Below, piece after piece: positions 16,428-24,695 of a stretch of 64,000 nt of DNA. Position 1 is the stretch's first letter. Every line of letters starts with the position of its first letter. The stretch comes from SCQP01 sp050747745. GTDB taxonomy: Bacteria > Acidobacteriota > Terriglobia > Terriglobales > SCQP01. The DNA is taken from NCBI GenBank assembly GCA_050747745.1, contig JBOGKM010000048.1:1-64000 (forward strand), read 5' to 3'. The position numbers were made by a program, and so were the translations under genes. Under the pieces are notes generated by a model. That model was not told the DNA's origin. It saw nothing but the letters and a program-made list of their open reading frames with translations, and searched no databases.

Positions 16428-17977
16428 ACGGGAGCGCCGCGATCGTGTTCGCCGGCTGCCTGCTGGGCGTAACCGTGCTGGGTCTGTGGGCGGCGCGGTG
16501 GCGGAAGGGCGACCTGGGCGCGATCGAAGAATGGGCGCTGGGCGGGCGGCGGTTTGGCGCGGTGCTGACCTGGTTTCTGATCGGCGGAGACTTTTATTCC
16601 GCCTACACCATCATCGCGGTGCCGGCGCTGGTGTACGGGGTGGGCGCGATGGGATTTTTCGCGCTGGTGTACACCATCCTGGTGTACCCGTTCGTGTTTC
16701 TGGTGATGCCGCGGCTGTGGCGGGTGTCGCGGCGGCGGAATTATACGACCGTCGCGGATTTTGTGCGCGGACGGTACGGGAGCCGGCAGTTGGCGCTGGC
16801 GGTGGCGGTGACCGGGATTCTGGCCACGCTGCCTTACCTGGCGCTGCAATTGCTGGGGATGCAGGTGGCGATCGCGGCGCTAGGATTCCGCTCGCCGGCC
16901 GAAGCCAGCGATGTCGGGCTGGCGGCGGCGTTTCTGATTCTGGTCGCCTACGATTACGTCAGCGGGCTGCGCGCGCCCGCGATTGTCGCCATCGCGAAAG
17001 ACGCCATGGTGTACGCGGTGATCGGAGTGGCGGTGATCTGGATTCCGATCCGGCTGGGCGGCTACGGGCGCATTTTCCATCTGGCGGCGCGGGCGCTGGC
17101 GGCGCATCATCCCGCGGGCGCGATGATTTTGCCGCAAGCACAGTACGTGGCCTTCGCCACGCTGGCGGTGGGTTCGGGATTGGCGGCGTTCCTGTATCCC
17201 CACACCGCGACCAGCATTCTGAGCGCGGCGAGCGACCGGGCGATTGAGCGCAACGCGGTGTTCCTGCCCGCTTACACGTTCCTGCTGGGGTTAATCGCCC
17301 TGCTGGGCTATGTCGCGCTGGCGGCCAACGTCCACGCGGCCGATCCCAACAGCATCGTGCCGGCGCTGTTCACGCAGATGTTTCCCGCCTGGTTCGCCGG
17401 ATTTGCCATGGCGGCGATCGCCATCGGGGCGCTGGTGCCGGCGGCGATCATGGCCATCGCCTGCGGCACGCTGTTCACGCGCAACATCTGGCGCGAGTAT
17501 GTTCGTCCGCAGATCAGCCCGCGGCAGGAGACGAGCTTGGCCAGGCTGGTCTCGCTGCTGCTGAAGCTGGGCGCGGTGGTCTTCGTGATTTTCGGCGACC
17601 GCACCTACGCCATTAACCTGCAACTGCTGGGCGGTATTTGGATTTTGCAGACGTTCCCGGCGGTGATTTTCGGGCTTTACCGTCGTTGGCTGCATCCGGC
17701 GGCGCTGCTGGTGGGGTGGGCGGCGGGGATGGTTGCAGGCACGGCGATGGGATGGGCGATGGGATTGCGAACGGCGGTGTACCCGCTGCAATTCGCGGGC
17801 GTGCATATCGCCGCCTATGCCGCCGTGGATGCGCTGGTGGTGAATCTGGCGCTGGCAGTGGCGCTCACGACGCTGTTCCGGCGGCTGCGGGTAGCCGGCG
17901 GGACGGATGAAACCGCAGCCGCTGACTACGAGGCCGCCGCGGCGCCAGGCTCGGCGGCGATAAATATGGCAGGCTGA
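16424..17977 (+). CDS. Sodium:solute symporter (SSF family)
   Basis: A 517-residue protein with about 13 transmembrane segments. Near the N-terminus EEWALGGRRFGAVLTWFLIGGDFYSAYT matches the SSF opening, and GSGLAAFLYPHTATSILSA corresponds to the helix before the conserved sodium site. With the upstream DUF3311 gene it resembles MctP-type uptake systems for short monocarboxylates, but the substrate cannot be read from the sequence. The start overlaps the DUF3311 stop by ATGA. A short Ala-rich tail follows the last helix. Confidence 0.92.
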   Translation: MNGSAAIVFAGCLLGVTVLGLWAARWRKGDLGAIEEWALGGRRFGAVLTWFLIGGDFYSAYTIIAVPALVYGVGAMGFFALVYTILVYPFVFLVMPRLWRVSRRRNYTTVADFVRGRYGSRQLALAVAVTGILATLPYLALQLLGMQVAIAALGFRSPAEASDVGLAAAFLILVAYDYVSGLRAPAIVAIAKDAMVYAVIGVAVIWIPIRLGGYGRIFHLAARALAAHHPAGAMILPQAQYVAFATLAVGSGLAAFLYPHTATSILSAASDRAIERNAVFLPAYTFLLGLIALLGYVALAANVHAADPNSIVPALFTQMFPAWFAGFAMAAIAIGALVPAAIMAIACGTLFTRNIWREYVRPQISPRQETSLARLVSLLLKLGAVVFVIFGDRTYAINLQLLGGIWILQTFPAVIFGLYRRWLHPAALLVGWAAGMVAGTAMGWAMGLRTAVYPLQFAGVHIAAYAAVDALVVNLALAVALTTLFRRLRVAGGTDETAAADYEAAAAPGSAAINMAG

Positions 17978-17981
17978 TGCT

Positions 17982-18104
17982 ATGCGGATCACCTTCGACA
18001 TTCCCGACCCGCTGTACCGCAAGCTCAAGGCGAAGGCCACGAGCCAGGGGCAATCGGTCGGGCTACGCGCTGTACTGGCAGTCGGCTGGGATGGGACCGA
18101 GTGA
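17982..18104 (+). pseudogene. Ribbon-helix-helix antitoxin remnant
   Basis: A 40-residue frame begins MRITFDIPDPLYRKLKAKAT then SQGQSV. This is the N-terminal strand and first helix of VapB/ParD-type ribbon-helix-helix antitoxins. After GQSV the expected second helix is replaced by unrelated residues and the frame stops, about half the normal length. No toxin gene follows. It starts 4 bases after the SSF stop. Confidence 0.55.
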
Positions 18105-18224
18105 AGACGGACCGGCGGGAGGCGGTGCGCTTGGCCCTGGCCTCGATAAGCCAAAAAAGACCCCCACCTTCACCGCACCTTAACAGGGCAAGGTCACTCC
18201 CAATCAGAGCCTTGCTGGTTTTGC

Positions 18225-20999
18225 TTAGGGCAAGTGCAGCCAGCGGCGCAGGCGGGCGGCGGCGCCGCCGGCGAGGGAGAACGGGGCGACGAGGTCGAGT
18301 TCGTGGATGTCGTAGCCGGCGCTGCAGGTGACGCTGCCGCCATCGGGGGCCAGCGTCAGGCGCCAGCCCGGGTCCAGCACAGAGGCGGGATACATGTCGC
18401 CCAGGCTGCCGATGACACGCGCCACGCCCGTAGCCAGCGGCACCTCGACCAAATTCACGGTGGCGCCGTGGGCGGCGATGCCGTAGAGCGATTGGCTGTT
18501 GGCGGAAAACGTCCAGGTGAGCAGTGGCGTGTGGCAGGCGACGCGCTCGTCCGAGCCATCTGGCGCGATGATGTGGGCCAGGCCGTCGGTGGCCTCGAAG
18601 GCGATCCATTTGCCGTTGCGCGACCAAGCCGGGCCGACCTCGTCGAAGAGTGCGGAAATGCCCACGGCCGCCTTGAGCACCTTGGGTTGCGCGTTGACGC
18701 CGCTGGGAGCCACCATCAGGCGATAGCGGGCTCCGGCGCCGCTCAGATAGGCGATGTAGGTCCCGTCGGGTGACCAGACGGGGGCCTGCTGCGTATCGGC
18801 CGAAGCTGTGGTCAGTGGAATGGGCGCGCCGCCGGCCACGGCAGTAAGGTAGATGCGGGTGGTCTGAATCGCGCTGCCTTGAACGGTGGGGGAGAACGAA
18901 AATGCAACCCGGCGGGCGTGCGGCGAGAGCGCCGGGGTCTGGAAAAATCCGAGGGCGCTCATATCGGCCGGACTGACAAGCTCGCGCTCGCCGGCGCCTT
19001 GCGGGCTTTGTTGCCTCAGCCAGATTTCCGACTCGCCATAGCGGTAATCGAGGAAGGCGAGAGCCGAGGCGTCGCCGGCCCAGGCAGGTTGATCATCGCT
19101 GTGACGAGGATCGAACCATTTGGTGATCGCTGCGGTGCGCACGTTCACGGAGACGATCGTGAGGCCGCTGGCGAAGCGCATGATCGCCAGCATGCCGCCG
19201 TGGGGTGCGAGGCGGGCGCGATAGCCATTGGGCACATTCGCGGCAACGAGGTGCATGGCGCCCGAGGTTGGATCGGCCTCCCACAGATTGCCGACGCCGC
19301 TTTGGAGCGTGCAGGTGATCAGCACGTGGCGGCTATCCGGCGTCCAACTGAACTTCGGTGACCAATCATGGGGCGGAAGGTTGGGCAGCACGCGCCGCGG
19401 CGGAACGCCCGCACGCGGCGGAAACGGCAGCAGCCAGGTTTCGTCGGTTCCTGCGCTTGCCGGCAACTCCAGTAGCAGTTTGGCGCCGTCTGGTGAAATG
19501 GCAAGCGAGGGAAAGTCTCCGAGCCCGGATACCGCAAACGGCGCGGGTGAATACCAATGCAACGGAACGCCGACGGGCGAGCTATAGGCAACGCCGATTT
19601 TGCCATCCGGCTGCGCTGCCACCACCGCCAACGTATCGCCGTGGTAGGCCGACCAGAGCACGCCGCCTTTTGGATGTCCAAGATTGTCGAGCAGCCGCGG
19701 CGTGCCGCCGGCCGCCGAAACCGCGAAGACCTTGGGCGCGGTGAATTGATCTTCGATGAAGACCACGTCCTGTCCATTGCCGCTCCAGCCGGAGGGCGCC
19801 ACCGAAGCGGGCTCGTGCGTGAGTTGCTCGGTTTGTCCGCCGCCCGGCAGATACAAAAAGATCTGATCGGGCTCGCCGGGAGCGGGCGCGGCGGCAAAAG
19901 CCAGCGCCTTGCCGTCGGGTGACCAAAGCGCGCCGGCACGGTCGGCGTTGAGCGCAAAGGCGTGGAGTTGAGTGATAGGTATGGTGGCCGTTGCGCGGTC
20001 GAGGGCGAAGAGCAAACAGAGAGCGACCGCGACTGCCGCGGTGAGGGCGGCGATGGCGGGCGTGCGCCAGCGTGGGCGGCCGCGTGATGGGATGGCGACT
20101 GCCTGCCGCAAGCTCGTACTGGAGGCCTCGGCCAGCGCGCTGAGGGCGAAATCGAGATCCGCGGAGCTCTGGAACCGCTGGGGCTGGGATTTTTCCAGGC
20201 ACCGGCGGACAATGCGCTCGAGCGCCGGCGGCATAGCCGCGGCGCCGGGCGCGGCGGTGAGATCGGGCGGATCCCGGTTCAGGATCGCCGCCATTGCCTC
20301 GACGCTGGTCGGGGCGGGGAAGGCGCGCTGCCCGCTGAGCATTTCATAAAGGATCGCGCCGAAGGCAAAAATATCGGCCGCAGGACCCGCGGCTTCGCCG
20401 CGCACCTGCTCGGGTGCCATGTAGCCCGCCGTGCCCAGCACCGTGCCCGGCTGCGTGGCGGGCGCTGCGAGCGCGGATACCGCCAGAGTTTCGGCGTCGG
20501 AGAACCCCGCGGCCGCCGTCACGGCGGTTTTGGCCAGCCCGAAGTCGAGGATCTTCACGCGCCCCTCGGGCGTGATCATGATGTTACCGGGCTTGAGGTC
20601 GCGGTGCACGACGCCGGCGGCGTGGGCCGCCGCCAAGCCCTGCGCCATCTGCCGAGCGTATTCGATCGCGCGGCGCGGTGCCAACGCTCCATGGGCGAGA
20701 ACATCGCGCAGCGATTTGCCGGCGATCAGCTCCATCACCAGAAACGGCGCGCCGGCGTGGCTGCCAACGTCGTGAATGGCGACCAGGTTGGGGTGGTCCA
20801 GCGCCGCGATGGTGCGGGCTTCGATCTCCAGGCGCTGCAGGTTGCCGCCGCCCTCGGCGCGCAGCAGCTTGACGGCGACCTCGCGCTGCAGTCGCGTGTC
20901 GCGGGCGCGGTAGACCTCGCCCATGCCCCCGGCGCCGATCGGCGCCAGGATTTCGTACGGACCGAGGTGCGTGCCCACCGGTAACGCCATGGGCAGCAT
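18225..20999 (-). CDS. Ser/Thr protein kinase with transmembrane helix and WD40-like propeller
   Basis: A 924-residue receptor kinase. The cytoplasmic kinase domain (about 10-280) has the glycine loop GAGGMGEV, Lys44 in VAVK, the catalytic HRDLKPGN (Asp133) and DFG (151-153), all intact. One membrane helix lies near 310-330, followed by a long extracytoplasmic six- or seven-bladed propeller of PD40/WD40-like repeats such as WSPDGTYIAYLSG and ISPDGAKLLL. It should phosphorylate Ser/Thr in the cell in response to something bound outside. The ligand is unknown. A second ATG at 20990 is an equally plausible start; neither has a clear ribosome site. Confidence 0.92.
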   Translation of the reverse strand: MLPMALPVGTHLGPYEILAPIGAGGMGEVYRARDTRLQREVAVKLLRAEGGGNLQRLEIEARTIAALDHPNLVAIHDVGSHAGAPFLVMELIAGKSLRDVLAHGALAPRRAIEYARQMAQGLAAAHAAGVVHRDLKPGNIMITPEGRVKILDFGLAKTAVTAAAGFSDAETLAVSALAAPATQPGTVLGTAGYMAPEQVRGEAAGPAADIFAFGAILYEMLSGQRAFPAPTSVEAMAAILNRDPPDLTAAPGAAAMPPALERIVRRCLEKSQPQRFQSSADLDFALSALAEASSTSLRQAVAIPSRGRPRWRTPAIAALTAAVAVALCLLFALDRATATIPITQLHAFALNADRAGALWSPDGKALAFAAAPAPGEPDQIFLYLPGGGQTEQLTHEPASVAPSGWSGNGQDVVFIEDQFTAPKVFAVSAAGGTPRLLDNLGHPKGGVLWSAYHGDTLAVVAAQPDGKIGVAYSSPVGVPLHWYSPAPFAVSGLGDFPSLAISPDGAKLLLELPASAGTDETWLLPFPPRAGVPPRRVLPNLPPHDWSPKFSWTPDSRHVLITCTLQSGVGNLWEADPTSGAMHLVAANVPNGYRARLAPHGGMLAIMRFASGLTIVSVNVRTAAITKWFDPRHSDDQPAWAGDASALAFLDYRYGESEIWLRQQSPQGAGERELVSPADMSALGFFQTPALSPHARRVAFSFSPTVQGSAIQTTRIYLTAVAGGAPIPLTTASADTQQAPVWSPDGTYIAYLSGAGARYRLMVAPSGVNAQPKVLKAAVGISALFDEVGPAWSRNGKWIAFEATDGLAHIIAPDGSDERVACHTPLLTWTFSANSQSLYGIAAHGATVNLVEVPLATGVARVIGSLGDMYPASVLDPGWRLTLAPDGGSVTCSAGYDIHELDLVAPFSLAGGAAARLRRWLHLP

Positions 21000-21201
21000 T
21001 TTAACTGCGATGGGGCGCCATACTTCTATCCGTGCGGAACTTACTGCTTGCCTTGTGTCTCAACCTGGCCGCGCTGCCGCCGGCCGGCGAGGTGGTTCAA
21101 AAAGTAACCGGCACGGAAATACAAACAGCGCGGCGGGAGGGGCGGTCAGGTATGATCGCCGGCTCCCGCCAGGGCTGCGGGGGGAATCGAAGCCGGGCCG
21201 C

Positions 21202-22365
21202 TTACGCGAGCACGCGCTGCTTGCGCCAGTAGAGCAGGCCACCCAGGAGCAGGCCGGTCAGCAGAAGCAGGCCGGCGGGAGGCTCGGGAGTCACGGTGGG
21301 CGCGGTGTTGAGGTTGTAGCCGACCGCGTCCAAGACCTCGATTTCAGCGCCGCCGTCAGTGGTGATGCTGGGGGCCGTGCCGGGGCAGCCCTCGGCATCC
21401 TGGACCATGACGCCGGAGCAGACATTCGACCAGTCGCCGAAGTCGTCGCCATTGGGGCTGTTGTTGTAATTGGCGACGCCGGTGAGGCCGCCGTTGACAG
21501 AGAAGTAGGCGGTGCCGCTTTGGCCAAAGGTGCGCGTCCCGTTCGAGGAGAAGCGGCCCAAGTCGGCTGCGCTAATGACGGTGTCGCTGGCGGGCGCCTG
21601 GAAGGCTTGGTTACAAGCGTCCACGGCGACGGCACTGCCGTTACTCGAGCCGGAACCGAGGCAGGATGACGTGCCGAGGATCTCGTCGGTTTCGTGCTCG
21701 GCGACGCTGTAGAAATTGTATTCGCCGGAGACAGCCGAGGTACCGGTGGAGACGACCACACCGGAGGATTTGTAGTAGCCGGTGGTGCTGAGCGTATAGC
21801 CGTCGGCGATGGTGAGGATACTGTTGTAGCAGCCGGTAGCGCCGAGGGTGCAGGAAGCGCCATTGGCATTGATGCCGTAGGTGTCGGTGAAGCCCAGGGC
21901 GTTGGCGAGAGCGGTGGTCAAGCTCACATAGAGATTGCTGCCGGTGCCTATGGCCGGCGTGGTGGTGGTGGCGTCGTTGGCCAAAAAGCTGGTGTCGGTG
22001 GCATCACCGCTGGCATGGGACGCTAAGGCGGTCTGATAGGTGGAGTAGTCGACTGGCGCAATCTCGGTTTCGTTTGATCCCAGGGCCGTGTTGCCGTAGG
22101 TGATATAGACGCTGGCGTTGGCATTGCTGAAGGTGGAGGCGTAGAGGCCGGCAACAGTGGTATTCAAGGTGTTGCAGGTGCTGGTCGAGATGCCCGAAAC
22201 CATGACGCTGCTGGTTGCGCCGGTTTCCAAGGTGGTGCTGTTTGCGTTGCAGGTGTAAGTGATGGTGCCTGCCTGCGCGGAAAGACTAAAGCCAAAGGTC
22301 ACCACCAGCAGCGGGACGAGCCAGCGAATTCCGTTCATTGCCCAGCCAGTTCTTGAACTTGCCAT
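21202..22365 (-). CDS. PEP-CTERM-anchored putative metalloprotease-like secreted protein
   Basis: A 387-residue exported protein rich in Thr, Ser, Ala and Asn. It has a signal peptide (about 1-32, ending SAQAG), a mature region with the motif SVAEHETDEILG (HE..HE-like zinc site with a following LG), and a C-terminal sorting signal PEPPAGLLLL followed by a hydrophobic helix and WRKQR. PEP-CTERM tails are recognised and removed by an exosortase in the envelope. The HE motif suggests a metalloprotease-related fold; catalysis is not proven. The ATG at 22365 has GGAGG 5 bases upstream and is preferred over 22398. No exosortase gene lies in the window. Confidence 0.8.
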   Translation of the reverse strand: MASSRTGWAMNGIRWLVPLLVVTFGFSLSAQAGTITYTCNANSTTLETGATSSVMVSGISTSTCNTLNTTVAGLYASTFSNANASVYITYGNTALGSNETEIAPVDYSTYQTALASHASGDATDTSFLANDATTTTPAIGTGSNLYVSLTTALANALGFTDTYGINANGASCTLGATGCYNSILTIADGYTLSTTGYYKSSGVVVSTGTSAVSGEYNFYSVAEHETDEILGTSSCLGSGSSNGSAVAVDACNQAFQAPASDTVISAADLGRFSSNGTRTFGQSGTAYFSVNGGLTGVANYNNSPNGDDFGDWSNVCSGVMVQDAEGCPGTAPSITTDGGAEIEVLDAVGYNLNTAPTVTPEPPAGLLLLTGLLLGGLLYWRKQRVLA

Positions 22366-22537
22366 ATCGTCCTCCAATCGAGGCCGAACGTCAGCCACTG
22401 TTTTTATAGCAATCCGAGGTCCAATGTGGATGAAAGTTTGAGTTTGCTAGTGTCAGAGGGGATAACTTTGAGAGAGGGCTGGGCATGGCGGCCGCTTAAG
22501 CGCAAACGGTTGCACATAAGTGGGAAGGGAACTTCCC

Positions 22538-22566
22538 TTGGGAGGGGCGGTTGAGTACCGTACAAT
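22538..22566 (+). promoter_or_regulatory. Promoter of the CAU tRNA
   Basis: TTGGGA (22538-22543) and TACAAT (22561-22566) are separated by 17 bases, a good sigma-70-type pair, and the mature tRNA begins 11 bases after the -10 box. A GGGAAG/CTTCCC inverted repeat (22522-22537) overlaps the start of the -35 region. Confidence 0.55.
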
Positions 22567-22576
22567 CCAAGCACAA

Positions 22577-22649
<73 letters not shown>

Positions 22650-22652
22650 CCG

Positions 22653-23825
22653 TTAGGCCGGAGCTGGAGGGCTGAGCAGGTGGGCACGGAGAGAGACATC
22701 GGCGGCACAGTCGAGGGCGGTCCAGGTCAGGGCGAGGGCGCCTTCGAGCACGGCCTGATCGGCGACGGGGGAGATGCAGTGGGCGGTGAATTCTGGCTGA
22801 TGGTTGGCGGCGGGGAGGGAATTGATGCCGATCATGGGGTGGATGGAGGGGATGAGGCGAGAAACGTTGCCCATGTCGGTGGAACCGGCGGCGCGGGCGG
22901 CGTCAGGCGGAAGATCCGGGAAGACGCGGCCGGCAGCCTCGGCGTTACGGCGGTAGGCGGCCGAGAGGGGGTGGTCGTAGCGCATGTCGGCGTAGGGTTT
23001 GGAACCGCCGCGGACTTCCAGTGCAGCGCCGGTGGCGAGAGCGCCAGCCTCGAAGCAGTGAAGGACTTTGGCGCGGACTTCTTCCAGTTGCAGGAGATCC
23101 TGGGCGCGGACGATGTAGCGGGCGGCAGTGTGAGCGGGGATGACGTTGGGCGCGGCACCGCCGCGGGTGATGATGCCGTGGACGCGGTCGGTGGAGCGCA
23201 ACTGCTGGCGCAACAGGCCGATGGCGGTTTGGGCGAGGGTGAGGGCGTCGGCGGCGTTGATGCCGCGCTCGGGGAAGGCAGCGGCGTGGGCTTCCTTGCC
23301 GGTGTAGAAGATCTCGAACATGCTGGCGGCGATGATGTTCATTTCGAGTGCTTCGAGCGGGGCGGGATGAGCCATGAGGGCGGCGTTAACTCCGGCAAAA
23401 GCGCCGCGCTCGAGCAGGCGGATTTTGCCGCCGTCATCGCCGACTTCCTCGGCGGGGGTACCGATGACGCTCACGGTGAGGCCGGCCTCGTCGGCCACGG
23501 AGGCGGCGGCAAGACCCGCACCGAGGGCCATGGCCGCAATGAGGTTGTGGCCGCAGGCGTGGCCGATCTCGGGCAAGGCGTCGTATTCGGCACAGAGGGC
23601 CACGTGGACGGGGCCGCTGCCAGCTTCGGCAACAAAGGCGGTGGGCAGATCGGCGATGCCGCGGCGGACCCGGAAGCCGGCGGCATCGAGGGCTTCGCAT
23701 AACCAGGCACAGGCTTTTTCCTCTTCAAATCCCAGTTCGGGGTGGGCGTGGATGCGATGGCTGAGCTCGAGCAATTGCTGGTGCGAGCGTTGCAGGCGCT
23801 GCTGGGCTGCGTCCTTTACCGTCAT
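22653..23825 (-). CDS. M20D-type amidohydrolase/peptidase (AbgB/IAA-amide hydrolase-like)
   Basis: A 390-residue metal-dependent hydrolase predicted to release amino acids or aminobenzoate from amide conjugates in the cytoplasm. Family signatures are HAHPELGFEE (27-36), AEYDALPEIGHACGHN (79-94; Cys91 and His93 as metal ligands) and GTPAEEVGDDGGK (122-133; Glu126/127). The dimerisation domain is in the middle. I chose the ATG at 23825, which follows AAGGAG; the longer frame runs through a decayed Phd gene. It ends 4 bases from the tRNA. No partner (AbgA/T) is visible. Confidence 0.9.
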   Translation of the reverse strand: MTVKDAAQQRLQRSHQQLLELSHRIHAHPELGFEEEKACAWLCEALDAAGFRVRRGIADLPTAFVAEAGSGPVHVALCAEYDALPEIGHACGHNLIAAMALGAGLAAASVADEAGLTVSVIGTPAEEVGDDGGKIRLLERGAFAGVNAALMAHPAPLEALEMNIIAASMFEIFYTGKEAHAAAFPERGINAADALTLAQTAIGLLRQQLRSTDRVHGIITRGGAAPNVIPAHTAARYIVRAQDLLQLEEVRAKVLHCFEAGALATGAALEVRGGSKPYADMRYDHPLSAAYRRNAEAAGRVFPDLPPDAARAAGSTDMGNVSRLIPSIHPMIGINSLPAANHQPEFTAHCISPVADQAVLEGALALTWTALDCAADVSLRAHLLSPPAPA

Positions 23826-23983
23826 GGGTTTTTCTCCTTGAGCTGATGGGGAATGGTGCGGGTGCGGGCTGGCGGCGACCAGGAGCTCCCGATGGCGCGC
23901 GCGAAGCAGCCGAGGAGCCACGCGCAGATGCCTTTAAGGCGAGCGCGGCGCTTCAGGTCCAGAGCCGGTTGCACGTCCTCACG

Positions 23984-24088
23984 CTACACCGGAGGGGCAG
24001 CGTGGCGCAACGGGGATTCGCCGGTGGCTGCCGGGTCGACCAAGCGCGACAGATGCGTTTTCGCGGCGCGGATCTTGGCCACCTTCAC
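23984..24088 (-). pseudogene. Phd/YefM-type antitoxin remnant at the end of the clp operon
   Basis: A GTG at 24088 overlaps the engB stop (GTGA) and reads VKVAKIRAAKTHLSRLVD, then AATGES. This is the unmistakable N-terminus of Phd-family antitoxins, which bind their own promoter and block a PIN or Doc toxin. A TAG stops the frame after 34 residues. Beyond the stop the same frame continues with Phd-like QPALDLKRRARLKG to about 23900, then becomes unrelated. No toxin follows; the next gene is M20D. So this is a nonsense-mutated antitoxin whose toxin has been lost. Confidence 0.7.
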
Positions 24089-24693
24089 CCCTCCGTGCCC
24101 TTCGGTGAGCTCAACTGAGCTTGATCTAGCAGGCGGCGGCGAAGTGCGGTGATGTTCTCGCCGGTGAGGGCGGAAACAGGTAGCGGCGTGGCGGCAAAGG
24201 CAGTGTCGAAGCGGCGGCAGGCGAGGGGGCGCTGGTTGCCGCTGAGGCGGTCCCATTTGGTGGCGACCAGCAGTAGCGTGTGGCCGTGGGCACGCAGCCA
24301 GGCGGCCATGTCCAAATCCAGGAGCTGGGGATCAAGGCGGGCGTCCACCAGCAGCAGCGCGAGGCGCAGCGTGTGGCGCTCCGCCAAATAGGCTTCGACC
24401 AGCGCGCCCCAGGCGAGGCGCTGGGCGCGGGCGGCGCGGGCGTAGCCGTAGCCGGGGCAATCGACCAGGCGCAGGCGGGCACCCTCGGACCGGAACAGAT
24501 TCAGCAGGCGGGTGCGGCCGGGGGTGCGGCTGGTGCGTGCCAGATCGCTACGTCCGGCGAGGGCGTTCAGCAGGCTGGATTTGCCAACGTTCGAGCGGCC
24601 GAGCAAGGCGGCTTCCGGAATGCCGTCGCGAGGTAGATCGGCAAGCGAGGCGCAGGAGGTTTCGAAGCGGACGGCGAAGGAAGCCGGCGGCAA
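24085..24693 (-). CDS. engB: Ribosome-biogenesis GTPase EngB (YsxC/YihA)
   Basis: A 202-residue TrmE-Era-EngA-type GTPase that helps assemble the large ribosomal subunit. G1 GRSNVGKS (32-39), G3 DCPGYG (78-83) and G4 TKWD (145-148) are intact, and the TPGRT switch I segment is at about 57-61. The reading frame starts with TTG at 24693, two bases after the lon stop; no better start is visible. It is the last healthy gene of the tig-clpP-clpX-lon-engB series. engB next to lon is a recurring bacterial arrangement. Confidence 0.95.
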   Translation of the reverse strand: MPPASFAVRFETSCASLADLPRDGIPEAALLGRSNVGKSSLLNALAGRSDLARTSRTPGRTRLLNLFRSEGARLRLVDCPGYGYARAARAQRLAWGALVEAYLAERHTLRLALLLVDARLDPQLLDLDMAAWLRAHGHTLLLVATKWDRLSGNQRPLACRRFDTAFAATPLPVSALTGENITALRRRLLDQAQLSSPKGTEG

Positions 24694-24695
24694 AA

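Noticed and set aside
21032..21232. A plus-strand 66-codon frame with a signal-like start (GTG, MRNLLLALCLNLAALPPAG)
   Set aside because: No ribosome site, and it runs into the convergent PEP-CTERM gene; composition after residue 20 is not protein-like.
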